Of a stretch of DNA of 7,458 nucleotides, positions 1 to 5,179 are shown piece after piece. The stretch comes from Paraktedonobacter sp036384215 (GTDB lineage: Bacteria > Chloroflexota > Ktedonobacteria > Ktedonobacterales > Ktedonobacteraceae), in the NCBI GenBank assembly GCA_036384215.1, contig DASVMX010000609.1:1-7458 (forward strand). Reading direction: 5' to 3'. Position 1 is the stretch's first letter, and the number at the start of each line of letters is the position of its first letter. The translations under genes were made by a program, and so were the position numbers. The notes under the pieces are model-generated. The model saw nothing but the letters and a program-made list of their open reading frames with translations, was not told where the DNA came from and searched no databases.

Positions 1-159
1 TTTGAACAGACACAGGCAACGCTTCCTCCTCACCGCTGGATCTGCCCCGGCTGTGGGACAGCGCACGCCAGGATGCTCCCCGAGGAATGCCAGTGCTGCG
101 GAGCGACTGCGCTGGAATTTGAATACACTCTCCCTCGCACCAGGCCGACCCGCTCATAG
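1..159 (+). CDS. C-terminal fragment of a protein with a rubredoxin-like zinc ribbon
   Basis: An open frame enters from the left edge and ends at TAG 157-159, leaving 52 visible residues. The fragment has two CxxC knuckles, CPGC about residue 15 and CQCC about residue 32, separated by 13 residues. An aromatic residue precedes the first knuckle (RWICPGCG), and a phenylalanine-containing tail follows (ALEFEY). This W/Y-x-C-x2-C-G ... P-x2-C-x2-C-G-A ... F pattern is typical of the C-terminal rubredoxin-like domain of rubrerythrins and related zinc ribbons, which bind iron or zinc. A short basic tail (RTRPTRS) follows. The N-terminal domain is outside the window, so rubrerythrin proper, another electron-transfer protein or a nucleic-acid-binding zinc ribbon all remain possible. 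The gene ends just before a strong inverted-repeat terminator shared with the convergent gene. Confidence 0.6.
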   Translation, partial: FEQTQATLPPHRWICPGCGTAHARMLPEECQCCGATALEFEYTLPRTRPTRS

Positions 160-162
160 CAC

Positions 163-228
163 CCTGATGTAACAAAAGGAGCAAGCACATCGCGCAAAGC
201 ATGTGCTTGCTCCTTTTGTTACATCAGG
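163..228. terminator. Bidirectional intrinsic terminator, perfect 28-bp inverted repeat
   Basis: Positions 163-190 are the exact reverse complement of 201-228, with a 10-nt loop (191-200). The GC-richer inner stem (178-190 with 201-213) is flanked symmetrically by an A tract (172-177) and a T tract (TTTTGTT, 214-220). It can therefore terminate transcription in both directions. It lies between the + gene ending at 159 and the - gene ending at 235, exactly where a shared terminator is expected. A perfect 28-bp arm is longer than most intrinsic terminators need. Confidence 0.88.
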
Positions 229-234
229 AAAGGT

Positions 235-1974
235 TTAGTGGGCCGCGATGTAGATGTTAGCCCAGTCGTCGGGCGGAGTCAGATCTTCGGAATTGTCAAC
301 GATGCCAACCACGTAAGGCTTGTACAGGTAGGTTTGAGCGACCTGCTGTACGGGTATCCAGGCCACGTCGTTGATAAGCTGCTGCTCAATGCGATTGTAA
401 GCCTGCATACGCTCCGTCTGGTTGGTAATAACGTCAGCTTGCTCCATCTGCGTCTGCAGCGCCTGCTGCTGGGCGGCGTCGGTGGAATTGTTCTGACCAT
501 AGTTGACGTTGTTCGCGGACTCTCCTTTGGCGAACTGGAGGGTAATCCAGTCCTGGGGATCGGGATAGTCGGCGATCCAGTCAACTTTCCAGAGTTGCAG
601 GCTAGAGTTGCCCGTGGTCTGGGTGGTCTCGGAGAAGAGCTTCGAGCTATCCACCGGATCGGGCTTGATCGTCGTGATGCCCAGCACCTGCTGCCACATC
701 TGAATCACGGTTGTGATCTCGTTTGAGGTCTCCACATGGGAATTCGAGAAAGTAAACTTGATGGTCGGGAACTGCGCCAGCGTCATGTTCTCCTCTTGCA
801 GACCCTCAGTGAACAGCGCCCTGGCCTTTGCCGTGTCGCCTTTGGTACTGGCTCCATTGGGGCCGGTCAGGCCAGGATAATAGCCGGGCATGCCCTGCGG
901 AATAATATGGTTCGTAGCGGTATACGCGCCCCCAAAAATCGTCTTTGCAATCACATCTTTGTTAATCGCCAGTGCCATCGCCTGGCGGATCTTGAGGTTG
1001 TCGAACGGCTTGACCAGGTAGTTCAGGCCGTAGTAGTTAATCCACAGTTGGGGTATCTTGTGGAACTGAGCGGTCAGCGCCTGAGCCTGCTGAAAATGCG
1101 AGGTTGGCACAAGCGTTTCATCGATCTGGTTGGCCTGATACTCCACATAGCTGGAATCAGTATCCTTAATAAAGGGGAACTCAACCTTCTGGAGTTGCGG
1201 CTGCGGGCCATAGTAGCCGGGATTGGGCACGAAGGTAATCCCGGTTGAGTGATCATAACTCAACACTTTAAAGGGTCCATCGCCGCCCTGGCCGCCATTA
1301 TCAGCCAGATGATCGGTCCATTTCGCCCCCCACTGGTCGATAACCTTTTTCTCCACCACAAAAGCGGTCGAGTAGGTCAACGCCTGCAGGAAGTAGGCGG
1401 TACTCCTGGTGACATTGATCACCACAGTGTTCTCATCAGGGGTCTGGACGCCGGTCCCGATAATGGTCGAAACTTTGCCATTCACGCGATCAGCCGCCCC
1501 TTTGATCAGGCCCAGGTAAGTCAGCGAAACTCCGCTCTGGTTCGCTACCGCCGGCGAAAGCGCGCGGTCAAAGCTATAGGCCACATCCTGCGATGTCAGG
1601 GGCGTGCCATCACTAAATTTCAGATGAGGACGCAGGTGGAAGGTCCAGCTCAGACCATCCGCGGAAGAGCTATAGTTCTGAGCCAGCTGTGGCTGCACTT
1701 CGAGTTGATCATTCTCCTGCACCAGGCCGGTGAAAACCATGTCAATAGCCGCCGCCGAGTTCAGATCAGTGGCGACCGCAGGATCAAAAGTCGAAATGTC
1801 CGAATCAATGATCGGATTGCGAAAGACCTGCTGGTTGGCTGGAGCTTTGGTGGGTTTGCCCGAATTTGAGGTGGCACCGCCGCTGCCATTGCCACAGGCT
1901 GCCAGTAACAGCAGAGTAGCCAGGCAGAGCAACGAGAGAAGAAACTGCGGAACACGTTTCTTGTGAATGTGCAT
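235..1974 (-). CDS. Peptide ABC transporter substrate-binding lipoprotein (OppA/DppA type, SBP_bac_5)
   Basis: The predicted protein has 579 residues and captures oligopeptides (or a related ligand such as nickel-chelate) outside the membrane for an Opp/Dpp-type ABC importer. It starts with a basic n-region, a hydrophobic core and a lipobox LAAC with Cys27, so it should be lipid-anchored. A Gly/Ser/Thr-rich linker runs to about residue 48. Family-typical segments follow: the DPAVATD region (64-70), WTFHLRP...FSDGTPLT (110-127) with the V-Y-SFDRAL helix after it, GDGPF (231-235), NPGYYG (251-256), IRQAMALAINKD (329-340), and the DYPDPQDW hinge-region motif (469-476). Length is normal for the family. 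The ATG at 1974 is chosen over an in-frame ATG at 2061 because it has AGGAGA 6 nt upstream and gives a clean lipoprotein signal. No permease or ATPase genes are adjacent in the window, so it looks like an orphan binding protein. A long structured leader precedes it. Confidence 0.93.
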   Translation of the reverse strand: MHIHKKRVPQFLLSLLCLATLLLLAACGNGSGGATSNSGKPTKAPANQQVFRNPIIDSDISTFDPAVATDLNSAAAIDMVFTGLVQENDQLEVQPQLAQNYSSSADGLSWTFHLRPHLKFSDGTPLTSQDVAYSFDRALSPAVANQSGVSLTYLGLIKGAADRVNGKVSTIIGTGVQTPDENTVVINVTRSTAYFLQALTYSTAFVVEKKVIDQWGAKWTDHLADNGGQGGDGPFKVLSYDHSTGITFVPNPGYYGPQPQLQKVEFPFIKDTDSSYVEYQANQIDETLVPTSHFQQAQALTAQFHKIPQLWINYYGLNYLVKPFDNLKIRQAMALAINKDVIAKTIFGGAYTATNHIIPQGMPGYYPGLTGPNGASTKGDTAKARALFTEGLQEENMTLAQFPTIKFTFSNSHVETSNEITTVIQMWQQVLGITTIKPDPVDSSKLFSETTQTTGNSSLQLWKVDWIADYPDPQDWITLQFAKGESANNVNYGQNNSTDAAQQQALQTQMEQADVITNQTERMQAYNRIEQQLINDVAWIPVQQVAQTYLYKPYVVGIVDNSEDLTPPDDWANIYIAAH

Positions 1975-1980
1975 GTTGAT

Positions 1981-1986
1981 TCTCCT
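1981..1986 (-). promoter_or_regulatory. Ribosome binding site of the peptide-binding lipoprotein
   Basis: Read on the minus strand, AGGAGA stands 6 nt before the ATG at 1974. It decides the start: the longer in-frame option (ATG at 2061) would add 29 residues before the signal peptide and has no comparable site. Confidence 0.8.
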
Positions 1987-2102
1987 GCAAAATACATAGA
2001 TCAAGCGTGCTACGCACAGGAAAAACAAATATAGATCGAAACAGTCAGATGCAAAGATCAATGAAGGGATTGAAGTGCAATCCGGTTAGAAGATCCATTG
2101 TT

Positions 2103-2126
2103 CATACCTGTAGCAGCGTAGGTATG
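2103..2126 (-). other. Hairpin in the leader, downstream of the attenuator
   Basis: The 7-bp arms 2103-2109 and 2120-2126 (CATACCT / AGGTATG) are perfectly complementary with a 10-nt loop. It lies just downstream of the attenuator U-tract, in the untranslated leader of the peptide-binding lipoprotein gene. Its function is unknown. It may simply be part of the leader fold. Confidence 0.45.
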
Positions 2127-2127
2127 C

Positions 2128-2236
2128 GGAAAAAGCCTCCAGACCCCTCTTCCTTCGTCTGAAGCATCGCCAGAAGTTGATCCTACAAAACAGCGATCAA
2201 CATGCGCAACACGCCCGGCGATTTGGAGCTTTTTCC
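2128..2236 (-). promoter_or_regulatory. Structured 5' leader, candidate riboswitch/attenuator
   Basis: On the minus-strand transcript, the 5' arm GGAAAAAGCTCC (plus coordinates 2236-2225) pairs with GGAGGCTTTTTCC (2140-2128). This gives 12 bp with one bulged G and closes the whole element. Inside are a 6-bp stem (ATCGCC 2222-2217 with GGCGAT 2171-2166) and, nested in it, a 7-bp hairpin (GTTGATC 2201-2195 with GATCAAC 2182-2176, 12-nt loop). A third local stem is the terminator listed separately. The closing stem uses the same bases as the terminator's 3' arm and U-tract, so the two folds exclude each other. The 5' arm begins about 6-8 nt after the predicted transcription start. I do not recognise a known riboswitch class. 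The ligand or trigger is unknown, although an amino acid or peptide-related signal would suit the downstream gene. Confidence 0.55.
2130..2165 (-). terminator. Candidate attenuator terminator in the leader of the peptide-binding lipoprotein gene
   Basis: On the minus strand, GCTTCAGAC (2165-2157) pairs with GTCTGGAGGC (2144-2135) across a 12-nt purine-rich loop. This gives 8 consecutive base pairs (one G-U) plus a closing G-C after a single bulge, followed directly by five U (2134-2130). It lies about 155 nt upstream of the start codon, with no gene ending before it, which suits transcription attenuation rather than ordinary gene-end termination. The stem is moderate in strength. Confidence 0.55.
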
Positions 2237-2250
2237 CTTTATAACTCTCT

Positions 2251-2259
2251 ATTGTAGCA
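2251..2259 (-). promoter_or_regulatory. Extended -10 promoter for the peptide-binding lipoprotein gene
   Basis: The minus strand reads TGCTACAAT: a TGn extension followed by TACAAT (5 of 6 matches to the -10 consensus). The -35 position 17 nt upstream is poor (TTTCCT), which is usual for extended -10 promoters. The predicted start near 2244-2242 puts the 5' arm of the leader structure almost at the transcript's 5' end, and this independent agreement supports the call. Confidence 0.55.
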
Positions 2260-2429
2260 GGCTCTAACGAAAAAGGAAAGGTGCTATAAAGAGCCAGCAG
2301 AAATTTCAGCCGGAATAGCCCCTCAAACAGCCGAATCATCGCACGCCTATATGACGCTTCCTGGCCCTTATACAAGCTGGAAACGGACGCGATATCCGCT
2401 AAGATGATGAATTTTCTCGTTTTTTAGTT

Positions 2430-2435
2430 TATAAT
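2430..2435 (+). promoter_or_regulatory. Candidate -10 box for the membrane protein/DUF4291 unit
   Basis: This is a perfect TATAAT in an AT-rich stretch (2409-2435), 122 bp before the start codon at 2558. The -35 region is weak at 16-18 bp spacing, so the assignment rests on the -10 box and position. A second weaker candidate is TATAAG at 2481-2486. The rest of the leader (2436-2546) shows no clear stable structure apart from a short GC-rich alternation near 2463-2478. Confidence 0.4.
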
Positions 2436-2557
2436 GACCGATGTAATGGAAAGTAAAACCCCGGCGCGACGTTGCGCGTGTATAAGGTGATTTAGGGTAG
2501 ATAGGAAAACAGAAGTAGGATACATGTGTTTATTGTTGCTTGCGCCAAGGAGAATAG

Positions 2558-3292
2558 ATGAATATTCCGTTTCAGTTTGGGTTACCACAAATTATCCTGT
2601 TGCTCGTTGCGATCTGTGGTTTTTTGCTGTTTGTGTATGCGGCGCACAGCTTGATTCGCGGCGAAAAGCTCTACAAGCTCAGAAGCGAGGAAGAGAAGGA
2701 GATGTACCGCCAGCGTGGCCGCCTGCCGCGCCGGAGACGCCTGCGCTGGCAACACGGCATTAGCGGCATTCTCCTGCTATTCATTGCCATTTCGCTCCTG
2801 TGGATGACCTTTCTCATCCAGAATTACCTGGGCCTGACCGGAAATATCGAAGTTGCCCAGGTGCGAGCGGTGAAGATCGCGAATACCGATCAAAATATCC
2901 CGCAGATGAGCGTCGAATTAACACTTTTCGATCCAAATGGGCATACCACCTCGGATCAGACCTACCTCGTGATGGGCAACGAGTGGATGGTACAGGGGGA
3001 TATCATTAAATTCGCCGACTGGTTGAACGTCGTCGGCCTGCATTCCGGCTACAAGCTGACCCGCCTGGAAGGTCGCTATGACGACCCCAACCTGGAGGCC
3101 AATGCAAAACACTCGGTCGTCACCCTCAACGGGGGCGATGACGGCTTCTTCCAGCATACACAGGGGAGTAACTGGTATTCCGGCTTTGTCCAGGCCCAGT
3201 ATGGGAACGCGGTCTTCCAGACCGCTGACAACTCGGTCTACAACATCTTTGTCTCACAAACAGGACTGTACGCAGTGAAAGCAGGCACCTGA
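2558..3292 (+). CDS. Two-helix membrane protein with extracytoplasmic C-terminal domain, unknown function
   Basis: The predicted protein has 244 residues. The start is supported by AAGGAG at 2547-2552, 5 nt from the ATG. The two hydrophobic helices are at about residues 9-29 and 67-88. Between them is a highly charged cytosolic loop (EEEKEMYRQRGRLPRRRRLR, 44-63). The positive-inside rule then places the C-terminal domain of about 155 residues outside the membrane. That domain contains LTLFDPNG (121-128), YLVMGNEWMVQGDIIKF (136-152), WLNVVGLHSGYKL (155-167) and LEGRYDD (170-176). From memory, such a G-D/N-E-W...IIK...N..GL...Y.L.RL.GRY pattern occurs in proteins often labelled cation/multidrug efflux pump without evidence, so that label should not be trusted. 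The gene is 6 bp upstream of the DUF4291 gene and is probably co-transcribed with it. No catalytic motif is visible. Confidence 0.85.
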   Translation: MNIPFQFGLPQIILLLVAICGFLLFVYAAHSLIRGEKLYKLRSEEEKEMYRQRGRLPRRRRLRWQHGISGILLLFIAISLLWMTFLIQNYLGLTGNIEVAQVRAVKIANTDQNIPQMSVELTLFDPNGHTTSDQTYLVMGNEWMVQGDIIKFADWLNVVGLHSGYKLTRLEGRYDDPNLEANAKHSVVTLNGGDDGFFQHTQGSNWYSGFVQAQYGNAVFQTADNSVYNIFVSQTGLYAVKAGT

Positions 3293-3298
3293 CCTCTC

Positions 3299-3904
3299 AT
3301 GAACGAAAACCAGATCCGCGCGAACTACGATAGCCGCTCCATTGTCGTCTACCAGGCGTACAAAGCGGCTATCGCTCAGCCAGCACTCCAGCAACAGCGC
3401 TTTGTACCCCCTTTCTCTTTGGCACGCATGACCTGGATTAAGCCTTCTTTTCTCTGGATGATGGAGCGCAGCAACTGGAGTCTGAAGCCAGACCAGGAGG
3501 CGATTCTGGCCATACACATTACGCGCCAGGGCTGGGAAGAAGCGCTCTCGCAGGCTGTGTTAACAGCGTACGATCCACGCGTATATCGCGACTACGCCGA
3601 TTGGCAGGCACAATTTGAACGCGCCCTCGTCCACGTGCAGTGGGACCCCGAAAGAAGCATCCGCGGCAAATCCCTGGCCATCAACAGTATCCAGGTTGGC
3701 CTGAGCCGCCATGTCATCGAAAAATATGTCAACGAGTGGACAATCGAGATCCGCGACTGCACGCCGCTGGCGCGCAAAATCTATAATCTTCTCCAGGCAG
3801 GTCAGGAGAGCAAAGCCCGCGGCTTTCTACCCAAAGAGCGTATCTATGAACTCGATCAAGCCCTGGCCAGGAAAATCGGGATCTCACAGTTGACCTCAAA
3901 ATAG
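3299..3904 (+). CDS. DUF4291 family protein
   Basis: The predicted cytosolic protein has 201 residues, the usual size for DUF4291, a family without an established biochemical role. Family-typical segments run along its whole length: IRANYDSRSI (6-15), VYQAY (17-21), the hallmark RMTWIKPSFLWMM (43-55), VQWDPER (113-119), INSIQVGL (128-135) and EWTIEIRDCTPLARKI (146-161). It has no signal peptide or membrane segment. The ATG at 3299 is the natural start because the conserved RANYD segment follows immediately. No good Shine-Dalgarno sequence precedes it, and the upstream stop codon is only 6 bp away, which suggests translational coupling to the membrane protein gene. The many conserved Arg/Trp/Asp residues suggest an enzyme or nucleotide/RNA binder, but that is only an inference. 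Confidence 0.92.
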   Translation: MNENQIRANYDSRSIVVYQAYKAAIAQPALQQQRFVPPFSLARMTWIKPSFLWMMERSNWSLKPDQEAILAIHITRQGWEEALSQAVLTAYDPRVYRDYADWQAQFERALVHVQWDPERSIRGKSLAINSIQVGLSRHVIEKYVNEWTIEIRDCTPLARKIYNLLQAGQESKARGFLPKERIYELDQALARKIGISQLTSK

Positions 3905-3910
3905 CACTGA

Positions 3911-4717
3911 CTAAACGATGAGCTTTTGCAATTCCCGCGCGGTCAGCGCCCAGACCTCGCTCGCGGGGTCTATCACATCGAAGTGATCCACGCCCTCTGG
4001 CTCAAAATAGCTGATGGGATCGCCAAGTGCACGCGCGGAGGCGGCGTAGCTCTGGCTGACCTGGATGGGAACGTTGTCATCTGTGGTTCCGTGAATCAAT
4101 ACCTGCTGGAGACCCAGAGGCAGCAGGTCCGCGGGCGAAGCGGCAGCGTAGCATTCCGGCGCTTCAGCGGGGCTGGCGCCCAGCAGTTCAACAACTGCAT
4201 TGTTGCTCAGATGCAGCTGATAAGCCAGGCGCAGATCGAGCACCCCTGCCAGGCTGATGGCGCCAGCCAGCGCGAGCGGCTGATCCAGCGGAGCAATCTG
4301 GCTCTGAATGGGTACTTTATGGCGAGCCGCCAGCCAGAAAGCCAGGTGTCCACCCGCGGAATGCCCCAGCGGCACGACTTTACTTAAATCCAGTTCGTAC
4401 GGCCCGGCGAGCTGGCGCAGATAATCCGCGGCCCGCGCTACATCCAGAAACGTGCCAGGCCAGCCGCCGCCAGGATTGCCCACACGGCGATATTCAACAT
4501 TCCACGCGGCAATCCCACGCCTGGCCAGGTCGCGCGCCAGCCCATCCATCAGATCCAACCCATAGCGCGCCCGCCAGTAGCCACCATGAATCAAAATCAC
4601 CACCGGGCGCGGCCCCTGTTGCCCAGGCAGATACAGGTCGCCAAACTGGCACTCTCCCGCGTCATATGCCAATCGGATCGAATCAGCAGGATGTTTAAAC
4701 TTAGCAAACAAAGGCAT
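3911..4717 (-). CDS. Alpha/beta hydrolase, esterase/arylformamidase-like
   Basis: The predicted protein has 268 residues and is a cytosolic serine hydrolase of the HGG(Y/W) esterase group, which includes kynurenine formamidase and feruloyl/acetyl esterase relatives. Visible active-site elements are the oxyanion-hole motif HGGYW (44-48), the nucleophile elbow GHSAGGH (118-124) with Ser120, the acid Asp213 in HGTTDDNVP (209-217), and the base His245 in GVDHFDVIDP (242-251). The triad is complete and the length is normal. There is no signal peptide. The start at 4717 has GGGAGG 4 nt upstream. Substrate cannot be decided from sequence. Arylformamidase is possible, but no tryptophan-degradation genes are nearby. 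It is convergent with the DUF4291 gene, and a mobile element is inserted 38 bp upstream of its start codon, so its promoter may have been replaced or disturbed. Confidence 0.93.
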   Translation of the reverse strand: MPLFAKFKHPADSIRLAYDAGECQFGDLYLPGQQGPRPVVILIHGGYWRARYGLDLMDGLARDLARRGIAAWNVEYRRVGNPGGGWPGTFLDVARAADYLRQLAGPYELDLSKVVPLGHSAGGHLAFWLAARHKVPIQSQIAPLDQPLALAGAISLAGVLDLRLAYQLHLSNNAVVELLGASPAEAPECYAAASPADLLPLGLQQVLIHGTTDDNVPIQVSQSYAASARALGDPISYFEPEGVDHFDVIDPASEVWALTARELQKLIV

Positions 4718-4735
4718 ATATCCTCCCTATTTTCA

Positions 4736-4752
4736 GGTACTCTTACTGTACC
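4736..4752. other. Short palindrome upstream of the hydrolase
   Basis: GGTAC (4736-4740) and GTACC (4748-4752) form an inverted repeat with 7-nt spacing, between the hydrolase ribosome binding site and the mobile element. It overlaps a weak minus-strand -10 candidate (TACAGT, 4751-4746), so it could be an operator. At 5 bp per arm it could also be chance. Confidence 0.2.
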
Positions 4753-4755
4753 ATT

Positions 4756-4765
4756 TCTTACGCAT
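4756..4765. repeat. Target-site duplication, left copy
   Basis: TCTTACGCAT directly abuts the left terminal inverted repeat and is identical to 4995-5004. Removing the element plus one copy restores a plausible empty site. Confidence 0.85.
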
Positions 4766-4994
4766 CAGGGTTTCTCAAAAATCCCTTTCCTGGCATCCGA
4801 ACACGGCTGCGTCGCCAGAGGCCGCCGTCTCCGGGGGAGACAACAGGCGCAGGGGCAGCGCCCTCTGGACTCCCGCAGGTGTGATGGTGAGGTGACGCGC
4901 GGGCTACGCCTGCGCGTCACCTGCGCGTCACCTCACCATCACGCCCCTCGTGGCTGCGCCGCAGGCGCAAAGCCACAACTTTTGAGAAACCCTG
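4766..4994. mobile_element. MITE-like non-autonomous transposable element, 229 bp
   Basis: Perfect 15-bp terminal inverted repeats bound the element: CAGGGTTTCTCAAAA (4766-4780) and its exact reverse complement (4980-4994). Immediately outside both ends is the same 10-bp word, TCTTACGCAT (4756-4765 and 4995-5004), the signature of a target-site duplication. There is no room for a transposase, so movement would need a transposase in trans. A 10-bp duplication is in the range of IS4-type elements, but the family is not established. The interior is GC-rich and full of inverted repeats: 4815-4821/4862-4868, 4827-4832/4836-4841, 4846-4850/4858-4862, 4881-4900/4923-4942 and 4950-4960/4964-4976. The open frames crossing it are not credible genes. 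Confidence 0.88.
4881..4942. repeat. Internal 20-bp perfect inverted repeat with 11-bp tandem duplication
   Basis: Positions 4881-4900 are the exact reverse complement of 4923-4942, with a 22-nt spacer. Within the spacer and right arm, TGCGCGTCACC occurs twice in tandem (4911-4921 and 4922-4932). The inner half of the left arm (4891-4900) can therefore pair with either copy, giving two alternative hairpins. Confidence 0.85.
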
Positions 4995-5004
4995 TCTTAC
5001 GCAT
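4995..5004. repeat. Target-site duplication, right copy
   Basis: This is an identical 10-bp copy of 4756-4765, abutting the right terminal inverted repeat of the MITE-like element. Confidence 0.85.
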
Positions 5005-5013
5005 AAATGGGAC

Positions 5014-5042
5014 TTGTAATACAAAAATAAATAGCATACAAT
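5014..5042 (+). promoter_or_regulatory. Promoter of the GH172 lipoprotein gene
   Basis: TTGTAA (5014-5019) and TACAAT (5037-5042) are separated by exactly 17 bp, matching the -35/-10 consensus at 4 and 5 of 6 positions. The promoter starts 10 bp beyond the target-site duplication of the MITE-like element. The predicted start near 5049 leaves a leader of about 130 nt before the gene at 5180. Confidence 0.55.
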
Positions 5043-5049
5043 AACGCCA

Positions 5050-5121
5050 GCGGCTCATCAGATGCTAACTGAATGGGGCATATTGCTCACGCGGTCTGAT
5101 GGAGCCGCACCAGCATTTTTT
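5050..5121 (+). promoter_or_regulatory. Long stem-loop in the GH172 gene leader, possible attenuator
   Basis: GCGGCTCATCAGA (5050-5062) pairs along its whole 13 bases with 5095-5108, interrupted only by one bulged G. The loop is 32 nt. Seven nucleotides after the stem there is a run of six T (5116-5121). The stem starts at the predicted first transcribed base. The gap before the U-run is too long for a textbook terminator, so it may instead be a 5' stabilising stem or part of a regulated leader. No known riboswitch class is recognised. Confidence 0.45.
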
Positions 5122-5179
5122 GTGGACGAATTGTAGCTCTTTTGCCCAGGCCAGATCTCAAATTTGTGAGTAATAAAGA

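Noticed and set aside
1975..2061. Longer N-terminus for the peptide-binding lipoprotein (start at 2061)
   Set aside because: It would place 29 residues before the signal peptide and has no ribosome binding site, whereas the 1974 start has AGGAGA at 6 nt.
2100..2260. Cobalamin riboswitch in the leader of the peptide-binding lipoprotein gene
   Set aside because: Fragments such as AAAGGGAA, a GCGC-containing segment, GGAAG and GTCTGGAG appear in roughly the order of the B12-box motifs. But the conserved B12 box (AGCCAGGAGACCTGCC-like) is not matched, and the AAAGGGAA is used in the closing stem. A covariance search would settle it.
2100..2260. T-box leader
   Set aside because: The competing terminator/antiterminator layout fits, but the conserved T-box sequence (AGGGTGGNACCGCG) is absent.
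2058..2375. 105-codon minus-strand open frame as a gene
   Set aside because: It covers the promoter and structured leader, lacks a clear ribosome binding site, and its translation resembles no family I know.
4586..5044. 152-codon plus-strand open frame across the hydrolase 5' end and the mobile element
   Set aside because: It is partly antisense to a clear gene and partly inside a hairpin-rich transposable element. It has no coding character.
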